This document shows positions 50,897 to 50,949 of a stretch of 50,949 nt of DNA, in pieces (within the stretch, counting starts at the first letter, position 1; each line of letters begins with the position of its first letter). The DNA is taken from positions 1 to 50,949 of the forward strand of contig JAOASD010000003.1 of NCBI GenBank assembly GCA_025210265.1. The letters run 5' to 3'. Source of the DNA: Pelagimonas sp. Its GTDB lineage: Bacteria > Pseudomonadota > Alphaproteobacteria > Rhodobacterales > Rhodobacteraceae. The position numbers and the translations under genes were made by a program. The notes beneath the pieces were generated by a model, which saw nothing but the letters and a program-made list of their open reading frames with translations, searched no databases and was not told where the DNA came from.

Positions 50897-50949
50897 TCGG
50901 ATTGCTGACGCAATCCGACCGAGGGCGGGGGGGGCGCCCGCCCCCGCCC
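50897..50949 (+). repeat. Double-hairpin element after the AEC gene (cut by window end)
   Basis: Hairpin 1 is TCGGATTGC-TGAC-GCAATCCGA (50897-50918). Hairpin 2 is a GC-rich inverted repeat, GGGCGGGGG with CCCCCGCCC at the window end (50923-50949). It is laid out like the elements at 20716 and 29498. Confidence 0.6.

Overview
The window is a high-GC chromosomal stretch from an alphaproteobacterium, most probably a Rhodobacteraceae (Roseobacter-group) member. The evidence is gene content: a DUF6478 protein, a gcvT-gcvH-gcvP cluster beside an XRE-cupin regulator, a phn cluster with two PhnE permeases, and an accD-folC pair with a 4-nt overlap. Codon use is fairly uniform and I see no transposase, integrase, phage gene or CRISPR array. 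It reads as core chromosome with a few accessory insertions.

Layout. 1-2.3 kb: leuB (lacking only its first residues), a DMT exporter and tRNA-Pro(CGG). 2.5-9.7 kb: an exopolysaccharide block with a Wzx-like flippase (+), a yjbH-yjbF-yjbE-like operon (-), a metallophosphatase (+) and a GDP-mannose enzyme (+). 9.7-15 kb: an XRE-cupin regulator diverging from gcvTHP; gcvP carries an in-frame amber codon that removes the PLP lysine. 15.3-16.5 kb: a YjhX/YjhQ-type toxin-antitoxin pair and a small exported protein. 16.6-29.5 kb: a phosphonate (C-P lyase) island made of phnCDE1E2, a hexapeptide protein, phnF (-), phnGHI, a HAD phosphatase, phnJKLN and phnM. Pho-box-like sites precede phnC and phnM, and a small antisense ORF lies between the HAD gene and phnJ. 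29.6-32.5 kb: copA-cueR with a textbook CueR promoter. 32.5-37.2 kb: ilvD, a lipoprotein, DUF6478, a small protein and serB, all minus. 37.3-38.2 kb: a 63-aa secreted protein and a TetR regulator behind three operator-like repeats. 38.3-41.7 kb: fghA, sthA, a DUF188 protein and a second HAD phosphatase, all overlapping. 41.7-50.9 kb: an MFS carrier, zapE, two LysM proteins, a periplasmic rhodanese-fold protein, folC, accD, a CPBP protease and an AEC transporter.

How the genes work together. The phn island is nearly a full phosphonate route. PhnCDE import the substrate; PhnGHIJKL with PhnM convert it to the cyclic ribose phosphate; PhnN makes PRPP. No phnP (cyclic phosphodiesterase) is visible, so the HAD phosphatase inside the operon is a candidate for an altered end of the pathway. 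The flippase, YjbH/F/E-like proteins and GDP-mannose enzyme point to polysaccharide export, but no glycosyltransferase lies here. fghA is the glutathione-dependent formaldehyde step, and gcvTHP would feed one-carbon metabolism if gcvP is functional.

The points most worth checking are the amber codon in gcvP, the paired hairpin/T-tract elements before gcvT and gcvP, the HAD gene and antisense ORF inside the C-P lyase operon, the tandem-repeat YjbE-like protein, and the TetR-controlled secreted peptide.
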